NCBI GenBank assembly: GCA_964456745.1
Contig: CAYWBW010000002.1
Span: 75,254-139,253 of the forward strand
Length of the DNA stretch: 64,000 nt
Direction: 5' to 3'
From: CAYWBW01 sp964456745
GTDB taxonomy: Bacteria; Patescibacteriota; Gracilibacteria; GCA-2401425; JAJOLG01
The position numbers were made by a program, and so were the translations under genes. Shown here piece after piece: positions 43,087-54,400 of this stretch (position 1 is the stretch's first letter; every line of letters starts with the position of its first letter). Below the pieces are notes generated by a model. It had not been told where the DNA came from and did not search any database. It saw only the letters and a program-made list of their open reading frames with translations.

Positions 43087-44484
43087 TTATGCTTTATTTA
43101 TACATTTATCCAAAACCTCTACTATCTCAGTTTTCAAATCCTCAAGCTGTTTTTCACTTCTAGTTTCAAATCTAGCTTGAATCTTAGGACTAGTATTTGA
43201 CGCCCTTATCACACACCAAGCCCTATCTTCAAAATCAATTCTAACTCAATCAAGCCTGTTAATTTCATATTTTCTTCAAAGTCTTAATGCTATAGATTCG
43301 ATAATCTTAAATTTATTTGTATCTGTCACTTTATATTTCTTTGAAAATTCATATGTCTTTGGAAGAGAGCTAAAATGCTTTGCAATAGAAATCTTATGAT
43401 CCCTTGTTAAAATTTTTAAAATAAGAGCTGCTGCGAAAAGTGCATCATCAAATCCATAATAATTTTCTCAAAAAAATAAATGCCCTGAATTTTCTCATCA
43501 AAGAAATGCATTTTCTTTTCTCATTTCGTGTTCAACATAGCTATGTCATGTCTTACACATAACAGCTTTTCCTCACATTTTTTCTACCTCTTCTGCTAAT
43601 AAAGAAGTAATATTAAGTTCATAAATTATAGTCTGTGGTCAAGTTCTTTTAATCAAATCACGAGCAAGTAAAATAAGCAACTTATCAGCATTATAATTCA
43701 CTCAAAAAGAATCTACCACTCAAATCCTGTCTCAATCTCAATCAAAAGCAATTCACAAAAAAGCTTTCTCATCCTTTACTTTTTGTTTTAAATCTTCAAG
43801 TGTGGATTCGTCTTCTGGATCAGCTTGGTGATTTGGAAAATTTCAATCTATATCACAATAAAGCTCTAACACCTCATATCATAAATGTTTTAAAAGAAGA
43901 CTGGCAAAAGGACCAGCAACTCAATTTCATCAATCAATTACTACTTTTTGTCTATTGTCTCATTTTTTAGCACCCTTTTTTCAAACTGCTTTTTCTATTT
44001 TAAGCAAATATTTAATAAAATAAGAATCATGTTTTTGTTTAACAATAGTTCATTTAATAAAATTCTTATCTTTGCAGATATTATAAATATCTTGAATTTG
44101 TTTTCAAAAAATACTGTCCGCCTTTGTTCATTGTAACTTAAATCAATTATATTCCTTTGGATTATGACTTGCAGTTATACAAACTCATCCATCAAACTCT
44201 CACTCACAAATCGCAAAATAAACAAGTGGAGAAGGAGAAAGTCAAATATTTGTAACATCAATTCAAGTAGATTGTACTCATTTTATAAATGCCTCTTGAA
44301 TTTCTTCACTATGTGTTCTTCAATCTCTTCAGACAACTGCTTTTAAAGTCGATTTTTTCTCAGAATGTTTAATCAAATAAGTTCAATAAGCCTTTCAGAT
44401 TATCTCCGCTCACTGCAAATCAAAATCTTTTCAGTAAATTCAACGAAGATCATAAGCTCTAAATAATGTTTTTTCTAATTTCAT
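43087..44484 (-). CDS. Phosphomannomutase/phosphoglucomutase
   Basis: The 465-residue enzyme interconverts hexose 1- and 6-phosphates to feed sugar nucleotide and surface polysaccharide synthesis. It has the phosphoserine loop VCITASHNPK, the metal loop FDGDGDRIGVVD, the sugar loop FGGENSGHFFFGENY and the phosphate-binding C-terminal domain RASNTSPKIQARFETRSEKQ. The N-terminus (MKLEKTLFRAYDLRGIYGK) is typical of the AlgC/ManB group. Likely partner of the O-antigen ligase-like protein at 34642-35898. Confidence 0.92.
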
Positions 44485-44627
44485 ATAATATAAATTATCT
44501 TTTGGGATATTACTTGGAAATTTGGGGGAATGCAAATCAAAGGGATAAAGGAGGTTAATTTAAAAGTTTAAATTTGAAATTAAAATTAACAATTAAAGTA
44601 GAGGCAAATTAAAAATAAAAATTAATT

Positions 44628-45752
44628 CTAAACAAGCAATTCAAAATCTCATTTTCAAAACACTTCACCATTAATAACAATTTCAACAAAATGTTTTCCT
44701 TTGTATAATTTCTTCGTAGTCATTTTTTTTAAAGGGTGTTTTTTAAAAATATTTATATTTTCTCACTTTTTCATTTGCTTATTTCAAATATTAAAAACTT
44801 TTGAGCTAAGTTTTCCACTAGCTGTAACAAAGTATAAATTATATTTTATTAAAAGTTTTTGATTTTTCTTTGAAAAAATTTTAAATGAAAACTGCGCATT
44901 TTCTCAAATATTTACAAGTTTTTTTAACATTTTAAAATCAGAAAATTTAATATCACTTTTTTCATATCATAATAATCATAAGGCACTCTTATTTGCATTT
45001 TTTAATTCTGAACGCAAAGCATGTCTAATCAAAAATCACATATTTTTTTCTGATTGAATGTTTTGACTTCTCCAGTTTTGAAGTTTTTCAATCACGCTTT
45101 TCGGGCTAAGTTTTGTTATATCATTTAAATTATTAGCCACAGACCTAAGAACATACTGCGCGTGATCAGTAAATAAATTATCTAAAATCGATAAAGTAGG
45201 TCAAATTCATATATCAATTTTCCCTGACCACGGTAAATTTGGCCTGATTCACTCACTAGCCAACCTTCTTACATGATAATTATCATTCTTTGACCATTTT
45301 TCAATATAAACCATAGTTTGCTTTGGATATTTTTTTAAAAAAGGGCGAATAGCACTCTCCATAGAAAATCTCTTAGTAAAAACCTCTAAAACTCATAAAG
45401 AAAAATCTAAATGCTCGTTATTACAACCGTATTTCCCAACAAACTCTCAATAAGGAGATAAAATAAAATAACCAAAATCATTATCTGTTTTATTTAAATC
45501 AAGCTCATCTGGTAAACTTTTAATAAGCAAGTTGCATGCTACTTGATAATCTGAAACCAGGTATTTTTTTAAATTTTCTGTTATCCAAATTATCCTTTGC
45601 TTTAATTCGAGCTCTGGAAATTTATCTAAAATATCTTTAACAAAACTATTTTCATCAAAATCATGAAATACTTTTTTTATTCTCTTAGATATAAATCTAA
45701 CACTTTGTTTATTAAACAACTCATCTTTTAAAACTATTTTCTTTTTTTCCAT
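44628..45752 (-). CDS. DNA alkylation repair protein (AlkD/HEAT-like)
   Basis: The 374-residue protein is all helical with HEAT-like repeats and the family motif NDNYHVRRLASEGIRPNLPW (His, Arg-Arg, and Pro-Trp conserved in AlkD-like glycosylases). Residues ~1-90 are a charged helical lead. The C-terminal ~110 residues form an added basic domain (KLVNIGENAQFSFKIFSKKN, ending GEVFGKGDFELLV). It would remove alkylated purines. No AdaA/Ogt partner is present nearby. Confidence 0.8.
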
Positions 45753-46054
45753 ACAAGATAAATTTTTAAAATGTTTTGTAAAACTATATGTAAAGCCATC
45801 TCATGAATCAATATTAATATTCTATAATAGAATAAAAAACTACGCTAAAAACCAAGTAAAAGTACCTTAGAAATTAAAAATTAAGATTTATTTATAAAAA
45901 TTAAAAATTAAAAAAATAAAAATTTATAAACCAAATCCAAAGTTACTATCCATTTATATTACAGCAAAAAAAAGAACACCCCCATTACCCCTTGCCATTT
46001 GCAAAAAAAATCATATTGTTTTCAGGTATTAAAAACAAATTAACAAAATAAGCA
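45753..46054. other. Intergenic region between divergent genes
   Basis: No coding signal is seen on either strand. It is very AT-rich with low-complexity AAATT runs and contains copy C of the short dispersed motif (45917-45953). Promoters for the AlkD-like gene (minus) and the secretion-like operon (plus) must lie here, but no strong -35/-10 pairs can be named. Confidence 0.6.
45917..45953 (-). repeat. Short AT-rich dispersed motif, copy C
   Basis: Plus strand ATAAAAATTTATAAACCAAA followed by TCCAAAGTTACTATCCAT, in the same orientation as copies A and B. On the minus strand it begins ATGGATAGTAACTTTGGATT, close to copy A's ATGGATAGCAACTATGAATT. Confidence 0.4.
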
Positions 46055-46228
46055 ATGTCAAATAGAACATCCTCAAAAGGTCATGGTTGCCAACCTGAGA
46101 AAAGACCTAAATCACTTTTAAGAAACAGAAGAAGAAAGGCTATTACTAGAGCAAACTCTGCAACTAAACAAGCAACTCGAGCAACTGTACACGCTGATGC
46201 AGTGACAGCTATAAAATCAGAATTCTAA
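46055..46228 (+). CDS. Small basic protein at the head of the secretion-like operon
   Basis: The 57-residue protein (MSNRTSSKGHGCQPEKRPKS start) is very rich in Arg, Lys, Ala and Thr. It has no membrane segment and one cysteine. The basic composition suggests nucleic acid binding. It is followed closely by the 209-residue helical protein. Not recognised; kept because of its position and good codon structure. Confidence 0.55.
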   Translation: MSNRTSSKGHGCQPEKRPKSLLRNRRRKAITRANSATKQATRATVHADAVTAIKSEF

Positions 46229-46262
46229 ACTTAAAGAGGTAAATACATAATAATTCAAAATA

Positions 46263-46892
46263 ATGTGAGTTGATAGTTACTCAGATAAAGACATACCGGG
46301 ATGAGGCGAAGCTTGATGACAAGTCTCCGAAGCAGCAAAAGAAAAATTTAATGAAAATTTAAGAAAAGCCCAAGCTGCACAAAAAAAAGCTGCAATAACT
46401 GAAAAAAAATTTAAAGGCTATGATAATACTCTCGCAGTAATTATTCAATACATGTTATCAAAAGGCGGTTATGATAAAATTATATATTTAGTTGCAGACC
46501 TGATAGAAAACAATGTTCCTTCTGATTTTATTTTAGCAATACTTTCCATTGTTGATGAAAACGCCAACAAGCAAGCAAATATGAGAATAAATGACAAGCT
46601 ATGAAAAATATATGATCTCGCACTTAGCTTTGATTCTAAAATAGAAAATCAAATGTATGAATGGGTAAATGTGATATACTCATGTGCCATTGTAGATAAG
46701 GAAAAAGTACTTTCATCACTTATTAATCATGACACATGGGAATGCTTGGCATCTGCCCATTTATTATTTTTTGAAATTGCAATAAAGATTTTAGAAGAAG
46801 AAAAGATAAAATTTGATCGAGAAGAGCAAAAACAATTTGCTAAAAGTATTTTCAATAAAATTACAGAAAATTTACAAACTGAGATGTATTAG
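46263..46892 (+). CDS. Helical soluble protein of the pilin-like operon
   Basis: The 209-residue protein starts MGVDSYSDKDIPGWGEAGG, with an ATG directly followed by TGA, read as Met-Gly. The remainder is helical: FNENLRKAQAAQKKAAITEK forms a coiled-coil lead, followed by several amphipathic helices. It has no signal peptide. Unknown family; it is the second gene of an eight-gene co-directional run that ends with three pilin-like membrane proteins. Confidence 0.6.
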
Positions 46893-47006
46893 AGTCAGTG
46901 GGAACTATGAATACTTTATGCTTTTAGATTAGAGAATATACAGATGATTCATTTAAAGTTTAAAATTTAAGAATTTAAAAAATATGTATCTATGTTACAT
47001 CCCCAT

Positions 47007-47037
47007 CATTGCGAGGAGCGTAGCGACGTGGCAATCC
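47007..47037. repeat. Interspersed GC-rich palindromic repeat
   Basis: The sequence CATTGCGAGGAGCGTAGCGA plus CGTGGCAATCC is much more GC-rich than its surroundings and folds (ATTGC with GCAAT, GCG arms). This text resembles a short repeat seen between genes of many unrelated bacteria. It sits between two operon genes. Confidence 0.6.
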
Positions 47038-47128
47038 AGGTAGAAATGACTAAAATGATGAACATGCTATGAATAAAGCAATTAAACCTGAATAGTTATA
47101 AAAATATTTAAAATTAAAAATTTGTTTT

Positions 47129-47560
47129 ATGGATAATGAAGATCAAATAAACGATAATTCTTCAGCTCAAATTCAAAAACATCCTGATAATGTGCTTGAT
47201 TCAACTAGTGGTGAATTATCTAAAGTTGTTTCTAATCTGGAAGTAAGAAAAGCTAAAAAACAACAAATGAGAGATGAGAGAATAAAGAAAAAAAAGATAA
47301 GACCTCTTCCTTCGATAAATGTTATGAAAAAACGCTTATTTAGCTTTTTAGTTAATGGGAAAAAAGAAAAACTTAATATACTTTCTAAGTATATGTCAGA
47401 TCCATTTAAACTTAATGAAAGCTATAATCAAGCTAGAGATGAAGATGCAAAACTAAGTGACTTTCCAAAAAAAAGTGCAGATGAGATTAAAAATCTTTAT
47501 TTTAAATATTTTTGACACAAGCATTGAGTAAAGTATGAAGAAGAAGCTGAAAAAGCATAA
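47129..47560 (+). CDS. Charged soluble protein of the pilin-like operon
   Basis: The 143-residue protein has an unstructured, polar N-terminus (MDNEDQINDNSSAQIQKHPD), a strongly basic helix (KAKKQQMRDERIKKKKIRPL) and a C-terminal helical part ending VKYEEEAEKA. Two TGA glycines follow the KYF stretch. No family is recognised. Basic and acidic ends suggest a linker or scaffold within a larger assembly. Confidence 0.6.
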
Positions 47561-47644
47561 CACAATATTCCCAATTTTCTTCAAGTTCTAAGAATCGTAA
47601 AAATCGTATTTTTCTGCTATAATAAGCTGAAATAAAAAACAAAA

Positions 47645-47968
47645 ATGGAATACGATTTACAAATAATAAACGCTCTAGGCTGAAGCACATCTTCAAAAGC
47701 TTTTTGAGATGATGCAAAAAAGAAAATCTATGACTTTAGCCAGACAGTAAGTCCTGAGCTTAGGGAAATCTTGCTTTTTTTGCTAACAGCAACAAGTAAA
47801 CAAGAAATAGACATTTGAAAAATCAGATTAGTAAAATACCACGAAGCATTAAAACAAAAGGCTCAAAACATTATGACCAATGGGTTAAAGAAAGTTTACC
47901 ATATAGCTGAAGGGGAAGATTTACAGAAAGACAAAATACGCTGAGAGCAATTACTAAAGAAATTATAA
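47645..47968 (+). CDS. Small helical protein of the pilin-like operon
   Basis: The 107-residue protein (MEYDLQIINALGGSTSSKAF) has a GG from TGA in its first segment and then helices (REILLFLLTATSKQEIDIGK, HEALKQKAQNIMTNGLKKVY). No signal peptide. Unknown; its position between the charged 143-residue protein and the 486-residue protein suggests it works with them. Confidence 0.6.
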
Positions 47969-48023
47969 AACAAGAAATTATTTTCAACTTAGGGCTTTAG
48001 CCCTATGTATCACAAAAACAAAA

Positions 48024-49484
48024 ATGACATTCAAAACAGAAAATAACCTGCATTTAAAAAATAATTGAAATAGCTTCGAAAACTGTGGGGATTTTTGAGT
48101 GTTTGGGGAAAATAGGCTTGTGATGTTTGATACATGATTGTGATTAGATAAAGTAACTACTACTGACAAGTCAATAGCTAGTGAAAGCGAAGAAGAAAAA
48201 TTTTTAAGAAAATTTAAAAATCTTGATGGAGACAGTAGTGATCTTGATAAAGATGATGAACTAAAATACACAAATAAAATCACAGATTCTCAAACAGCAG
48301 CCACAAAGGCATGAATAAACATTACAACACCAGCAATACAAGCAGAATACAAAAAAATTGAAGATCTACTTACTAAAGAATGAACCAAACTGGCTCATAT
48401 TAAACAAATATTTCCAATTGTCGATCTCCTTGAAGCAGCCCTAGCCAACGCTCATCCAGATCAAAAACTCATATCAGAATGAAAATATGCTGATGCTATT
48501 TCGAATGATCAATGAGTAATAAATGATACATCTTTAGGTATTTTAAATACTCATATTAACATATCTTGATACAAACTTACTCCACAAATAATAACAGACG
48601 GGTTTTGAAAACTCGAATGAGACAACATCAAACAATTCAACAATTTCATCAATAATTTGAAGGAGTTTTGAACTGATTCAAACACAATGAAAGAAATAAC
48701 AGGAGAAACCAACTTAACATCAGACAACATCAAAAATGTAGCAATAAGTCTTGAAACAGCTGCACAGACCAAAATAGATAAGGAAAATTTAAAAGAACTT
48801 GATAAACAAATAAATGAGATGTGACTATTATGACAACTTATATCTGCTTTTATGTGAAAAGAAGCTTTCAAGGCCTTAATCTCATGAAACTGAACCATTG
48901 CTAAATTGATAAAATGAATGGCTTGAATCAAATTTACTAAAAATGTGGACAATGCAGAGAAAGCTGCACAAGGATATGAAACTGGAGCAGACGAAGGACA
49001 GAAAGCAGCACTTACAGAGACTATCAATAACCTAACAAACGAAAGTGAAAAAACCTTATTCAAAGACAAAGATGTAAACATCGTTATAGAAGAAATCAAA
49101 AAATATTCTTGATGACTTAAAACAGATCCCCCTTTGGATGCCATAAAAGCTGCTTCAAAAGGAGAATCAGAAAAACACTGATCTTTTACAATTAACTGTA
49201 AAAATTGGGGTGCTGCAGCCTTTATAAAATCAAAACTTTCACCAATAATGTCAGATATAGAATGAGAACTAACTAGTGATATTGTTGATTCATTAAAATG
49301 AGGACAATGAATTGAGCAAGGTAAAATTGATAAAATAATTGATCAGGTATCATGAAACTCTGTAAGAATTGCAACTCTAGATTGAAATAAAATAAAATTC
49401 TTATTTATAAAAAAAGATGATCTTAAGCAAATGATAGGTGATGCTACAAAACAAACAGAGACAAAACTAACCCCAAAACCATAA
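48024..49484 (+). CDS. Large helical protein of the pilin-like operon
   Basis: The 486-residue protein has an acidic N-terminus (SEEEKFLRKFKNLDGDSSDL), a long helical middle with amphipathic or weakly hydrophobic glycine-rich stretches (LISAFMGKEAFKALISGNGT), and a C-terminal part with AAAFIKSKLSPIMSDIEGEL. There is no classical signal peptide. It is not recognised. It immediately precedes three signal-bearing pilin-like proteins and may be their assembly or coupling factor. Confidence 0.62.
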
Positions 49485-49579
49485 ACGAACTAAAATACTT
49501 AAAAATTTAACAATCAAAACCCTAAAACTTACCCTTGCCAAACAATCTAATTAACAATAAAATCAATTCCTTTTCAAAA

Positions 49580-50020
49580 ATGAAACTAATCAAAATATTT
49601 ATCTTAATGGCTACAACAATGACCTTATTGCTTTGATGATGATTGGATATTTATTGAAATGAATGAATATCACTAAAAACCACACAAAGATTAGCAAATC
49701 CACCTATCGATCAAGAAGATAAAGTATTCGACTTAACACCAATTTTTTTAACAAACAATCCTGTTTTTGATGATAGCAATACTGCACCCACCATCGAATC
49801 AATAACATGAAATGTAATAAAATTTTTAGCTTATTCCGTTTCTGGACTTGCTATTTTGTGAATCATAGTTTGATGATTTATGGTCATGCTGGCATGAACT
49901 GGTGACCTAGCCACTCAGTGAAAAATGACGATAGTGTATTCAATAGCCTGAATGGCTTTTACGATAGGCTCCTATGCTTTAGTAAAACTAGTTCAAATTA
50001 TAACTTTTAGCTTGTGATAA
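49580..50020 (+). CDS. Pilin-like small membrane protein 1
   Basis: The 146-residue protein has an N-terminal signal or anchor (MKLIKIFILMATTMTLLLGG), a ~60-residue extracytoplasmic part and two membrane helices (VIKFLAYSVSGLAILGIIVG and MTIVYSIAGMAFTIGSYALV) joined by a short charged loop. This is the same architecture as the proteins at 3058, 50025 and 50522, and as VirB2/TrbC-like pilins. It ends 4 bases before the next gene. Confidence 0.65.
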
Positions 50021-50024
50021 TAAT

Positions 50025-50522
50025 ATGAAAGCAATACTTAAAATAATTCTCATCGTCATAATAAGCGCACTCTTCTTACCAAATTCAATTTCAAATTGAT
50101 CAGATCCTTCAGTTAAAGATGTTTGGCTTACTGCTCCTTTAGATAATGAAGCATGAACAATATTTTGTTATACTAAAGATAAAGATTGAAAACCAGAATT
50201 TAAACCAGGATATGAAAATAAAACACAAGAAAGCTGTTCTGGTTGAACCATAGTACAAAGACTAGAAATTGAATGAGCACTAAGTGCAACAGCTCTTATA
50301 AATAAATATATATCAAAACTTTTCAATGTTTTAATTAAACTATGAATCCTTATTTCCATTTGAGTTATTGTTTTTGGATGAATTGTAGTGTCCACCTCTG
50401 GTTCTGATGATGCTGTCGAGTCATGAAAATGAAAAATCATTGGATGAGTTGTAGCTTTTTTAATTATTGTTCTTGCTTGAGTGATACTTAATACTATTAA
50501 TCCCTTATATTTTGTCTGGTAA
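50025..50522 (+). CDS. Pilin-like small membrane protein 2
   Basis: The 165-residue protein starts with a signal peptide (MKAILKIILIVIISALFLPN), has two cysteines in the extracytoplasmic stretch (FCYTKDKDGK and ESCSGGTIVQ) and two membrane helices (KLGILISIGVIVFGGIVVST and IIGGVVAFLIIVLAGVIL). Its last base is the first base of the next gene (TAATG), so translation is coupled. Family assignment is by topology. Confidence 0.65.
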
Positions 50523-51271
50523 TGAAAAACTTACTTAATGGTTCTGGCTTAACTCTAAATATAAAATTTTGAATTTGATCATTTTTGCTCCCTATTGCTT
50601 TTGCAATTTTTTGTTTTAGTTCATTTGCTAGTATTAGTACTTATGCTGATGCTGCTAAACATGCTCCAATCCCCATTACAATTATTGAAAAATTAGAAAA
50701 TAAAGCTGTGATAATAGATGCAGATGAAAATACAGACCTTAAAGAATCATTTTTATCTAAAACAGTTATTCCAAATATAATAAAAATATTGTTTTATTTT
50801 GGTTCAGCAATTGCTGTAGCTTCTGCTGCCTATGCAGGTTTTACCATGATGACATCCCTTTGAGAATCAGATCGGCTTTCGCAGTGATGGAAAATTGTTT
50901 CGTATTCAGTTGTAGGTCTTATTATCATGCTTTTTTCCAAATGACTTGTTTGAATTATAGAAAACCTATCAATAGCCAGCTCTCAGACAACTCCATCAGA
51001 TTACTGACTAGAATCAACAGATCTTGCAGGTCTTCCATCATGAGACATACAAACTGATGTAATACCAAAAATAATTTGAATTGTTGTAGAAACTGTTTCT
51101 ATTATAATAATTGTCATGATAATATATGCTTGAGTTTTATATATCACAGCACTTTGAGAAGAAGATCGAAGAACAAAATCAAAAGATATTATAATAGATC
51201 TTCTAATTTGATTATGAGTTTTACTTACTTCTTATGTTCTTATTTCTGGAGTATTGAAAATACAATTTTAG
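50522..51271 (+). CDS. Pilin-like membrane protein 3 with extra helices
   Basis: The 249-residue protein has a signal segment (FGIGSFLLPIAFAIFCFSSF, then ASISTYADAA), an extracytoplasmic stretch and then four hydrophobic segments: IIKILFYFGSAIAVASAAYA, SYSVVGLIIMLFSKGLVGII, VETVSIIIIVMIIYAGVLYI and LLIGLGVLLTSYVLISGVL. It resembles two fused copies of the two-helix pilin-like unit. Last gene of the co-directional run. A short weak hairpin (51352-51373) lies in the gap before the convergent gene. Confidence 0.65.
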
Positions 51272-51453
51272 TTCTATCACTACTAATTCATTATGCTGAA
51301 ATTTCTTTCAAGCAAAATGCTTTAGCTTTCTGGACTACAGGGGGATCTCGTGAAGTCCTTTTTGAAAGACTTCCGATGGGGTAATTTATCTAATCAGGAT
51401 GTTGAGATCGGCAAGAATATGAATTCATGCAATAAATGATCGTATTAAATTAT

Positions 51454-54400
51454 TTAGTTATTCTTATGTCATCCCAATCCTCAGATATCTAATCACGCCT
51501 GACCATCTTTATTATCCCAACAAGTTGGAATCCATCAATTATTTTGATATTGTTCTATTACTTCAATCATTCTCGCTTTTGCCTCAGGAGTTCCCATAAC
51601 CTCATCAAATTCATCAGTATATCTTGGCTCTCAGTCTTCTAAATATTTAATATTTCACTCAATGTAATTTTTTGAAGGTTTATCATAAATCTTTGTAAGA
51701 ACACTATTTCATCAACTAACTCAGCCTAAAATATCTTTTGTAAGATTTCTTAAAACACTGGCGTAATCACTATTAGTTAAAGTAACTCATGGGCCTGATA
51801 TTTTTGGAGGAGCACCCGCAAGCTTAGTAGATAGTTTATTAACATCACTTCACTTTGTAGAATCTTGATAAGTTCAAGAATATTTAGCAGCATCAAGAGC
51901 CATCCAAAGCTTAAGGGTTTCTTTCATATTATCTGCTTGATTGTCTTGCTGAACTTTATCAATTTTTCATGTAGCATAATGCTTTCAAAAAGTTTCAAAT
52001 TCATCTGTCATTCATACTGTTACAGCAGACCAAGCCTGTCCTTTAAATTTTACTCTTCATCAAGCTGTTGATCAGAATATTTGAGATTGAAATTCAGCAA
52101 ATGAAGCTTTTCATATAATATCCCTCCACAAATCAGGATCAACCGCATCTGCCTGTTGAAGATTTCTATCTGTTCTATTTCATCCATCTTCATCTGTTAG
52201 TTTTCTTATAAGAAGTGCTACCCTGTCTTTAATTTCAGGAGTCATTTCTCAACCACTTACAGCATTTGGATCTTTTCAGTCATTAGTTAATAATAAATCA
52301 AGCTCTCTAAAATAACTAATTGGCTTTCATCTCAATCCTTGTAAAAAAGATATCTTTGAATATAAACCTCTTGCCTCAATTTCTCCCAATCTATTTTGCG
52401 GGATAAGACCAGTAGCGTATCAACGAACAATATAAAAAAGTGCCTCTCTTGGGTCCATTGTAAATTCTTCAAGTGCAAAAAATAAAGATTGTTCATATGC
52501 AGCACTATCTACCTGATCACTATCTCAAAAATTTACTATCATACCAGGTATCAATTGTCATTGATCATTAAAAGATGGTGGCTTGCTTTGATATCACATT
52601 TGTAAGTAATTTTTATAAATCCTCTCAAATCTTCATCATGCAGCGTCTCAAAGTCTATCATACTCACTTCTAGCTTCTTCTGTTTTAGTTTTTATATTTG
52701 AATCATTTTGTTTTATCACTTTTTGTGCAAGCTCATTATCTCAAAATATATAATTAAATTTAGATCTTAAAACAGCTTCTTTTTCTCACATATCTAAAGA
52801 ATCAATATAATGTCACATATTAATTTTCATTCAATGTGGAAGATGATTATTTAAAGCCTTAACTAAATTATTATCTACAATTTGCAAAGCTCACTTGTCA
52901 GATAGGGTATCAATTACTGCTTGAAGATGGTCTTTTTCATAGCGACCTTTTTTACTTTTAATGTTTTTCAAAAGCTCATTATAAACTCATTTTCTATCAA
53001 GAGTTTTAAACCCTTCTTTCCATTTTTCTACTTGTGTATTAAATTCTTGACTCACTTTTGCAAGCTCTGATGAACTAAGTTGCTGCATTCATGGGATATA
53101 TTTAGTTACATCTCAAGCAAGTTGATGTCATGTTTTCTTAGATCTTGATTCAAAAACTTCATTCCAATATTCTTTTGCATTTTTCACTGCATTAAAAATA
53201 TCTTTCAAAGAAAGAAAATAAATTTCAGTATGCTCCTCCTCTCATCAGTCTAAATTACTAATAATATACTTAGTAATCAAATCACCTTCAGCAGCAACTT
53301 CTGCATTTGCTTGCATTGCTCTCTGTATACTTTCAAGCCTTTTTTTATCAAAACCTGTCTGCTTTTCTTCCGGTTTATCATTTATTTCTTTATACTGCTC
53401 ACTAAGTCATACATTACTTTCTTTTGCCTCAATCACACGATCCTTCAGATCATCAAGGTGAATAATAAAATCCTTACAGCCTTTTTTGCCTTTATGTTTT
53501 TGTAATATTTTTTCTGATTTTCAAAAATTTCATTGATTATCTTCTCACACACGTATTTCTCAAGCTCAAAGTAAATCATCAAAAAGCTTATTTATTTGAT
53601 CATGATCCATCTCTTTCACTGTTTGTAATGCAGATTTTGCTTTTATCTTCTTTTTATCGCCATCATCAGCATTATCAAATTCTTCTTCTTCACCCTTGTT
53701 CATAAATACTTTATAAAACCCATCAGAAACTGTATTTAAATCCTTCCAAACAATTGACCAAAAAAGCGGATCATCTTTTGTAAAATCTATTGAAGCATTT
53801 AAACGATCAAACATTAAATTACGCTGATCGTCTGTAATATTTCACTTTCTTCTTAAATTATGTATTGCATCTCTAGCTCCATGAAATCACTCATCCAAAG
53901 CAGCCATCATATCATGAATTTCTCTTTTTCAAAATGTTCCTGTAGGTAAAAGCTCTAATTCTTTCAAGCAATCTTCTCTGGTTTTTTCTCATATCTCGTT
54001 TCAGATATTTATATATTCATCATACTGCGTGAGTGTATAATCAATATCTGATTCTATTTTATCAATTTTATCTAAGTATTTCTGATAGTACTCTCTTGAT
54101 ACACCAGATACTGCCTTTTTATAAGAATAAAATTGAATATCTCAAATTGCTTCATATCAATACCTTCATTTTTCATCTTTATTATCATATTCAGATCTTA
54201 ATTTATCTAAAAGTTTTTTTACTTTTTTAATGCTTAACTTATGTACTGTTTTACCATCTTTCTCAACTTTTTTAAAACAAGCTCATTGCTCATCTTGTTG
54301 GATAAGCCCATGTTTTCTTAATCATTCCAAGACTTCTCTATGATAGAATTCATCCTGTCTTGTTTTATCTACTCAGTCAATTAAAGACTTAGCTGAAAGC

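Noticed and set aside
48551..49144. Long minus-strand ORF of 197 residues
   Set aside because: It lies antisense to the 486-residue protein gene at 48024-49484, whose frame is complete with UGA as Gly; TCA-rich antisense frames arise from TGA-rich genes.
51076..51384. ORF ending in a tryptophan/threonine-rich tail after the third pilin-like gene
   Set aside because: It is in a different frame from the membrane protein at 50522-51271 and has no start or composition of a real gene beyond that.
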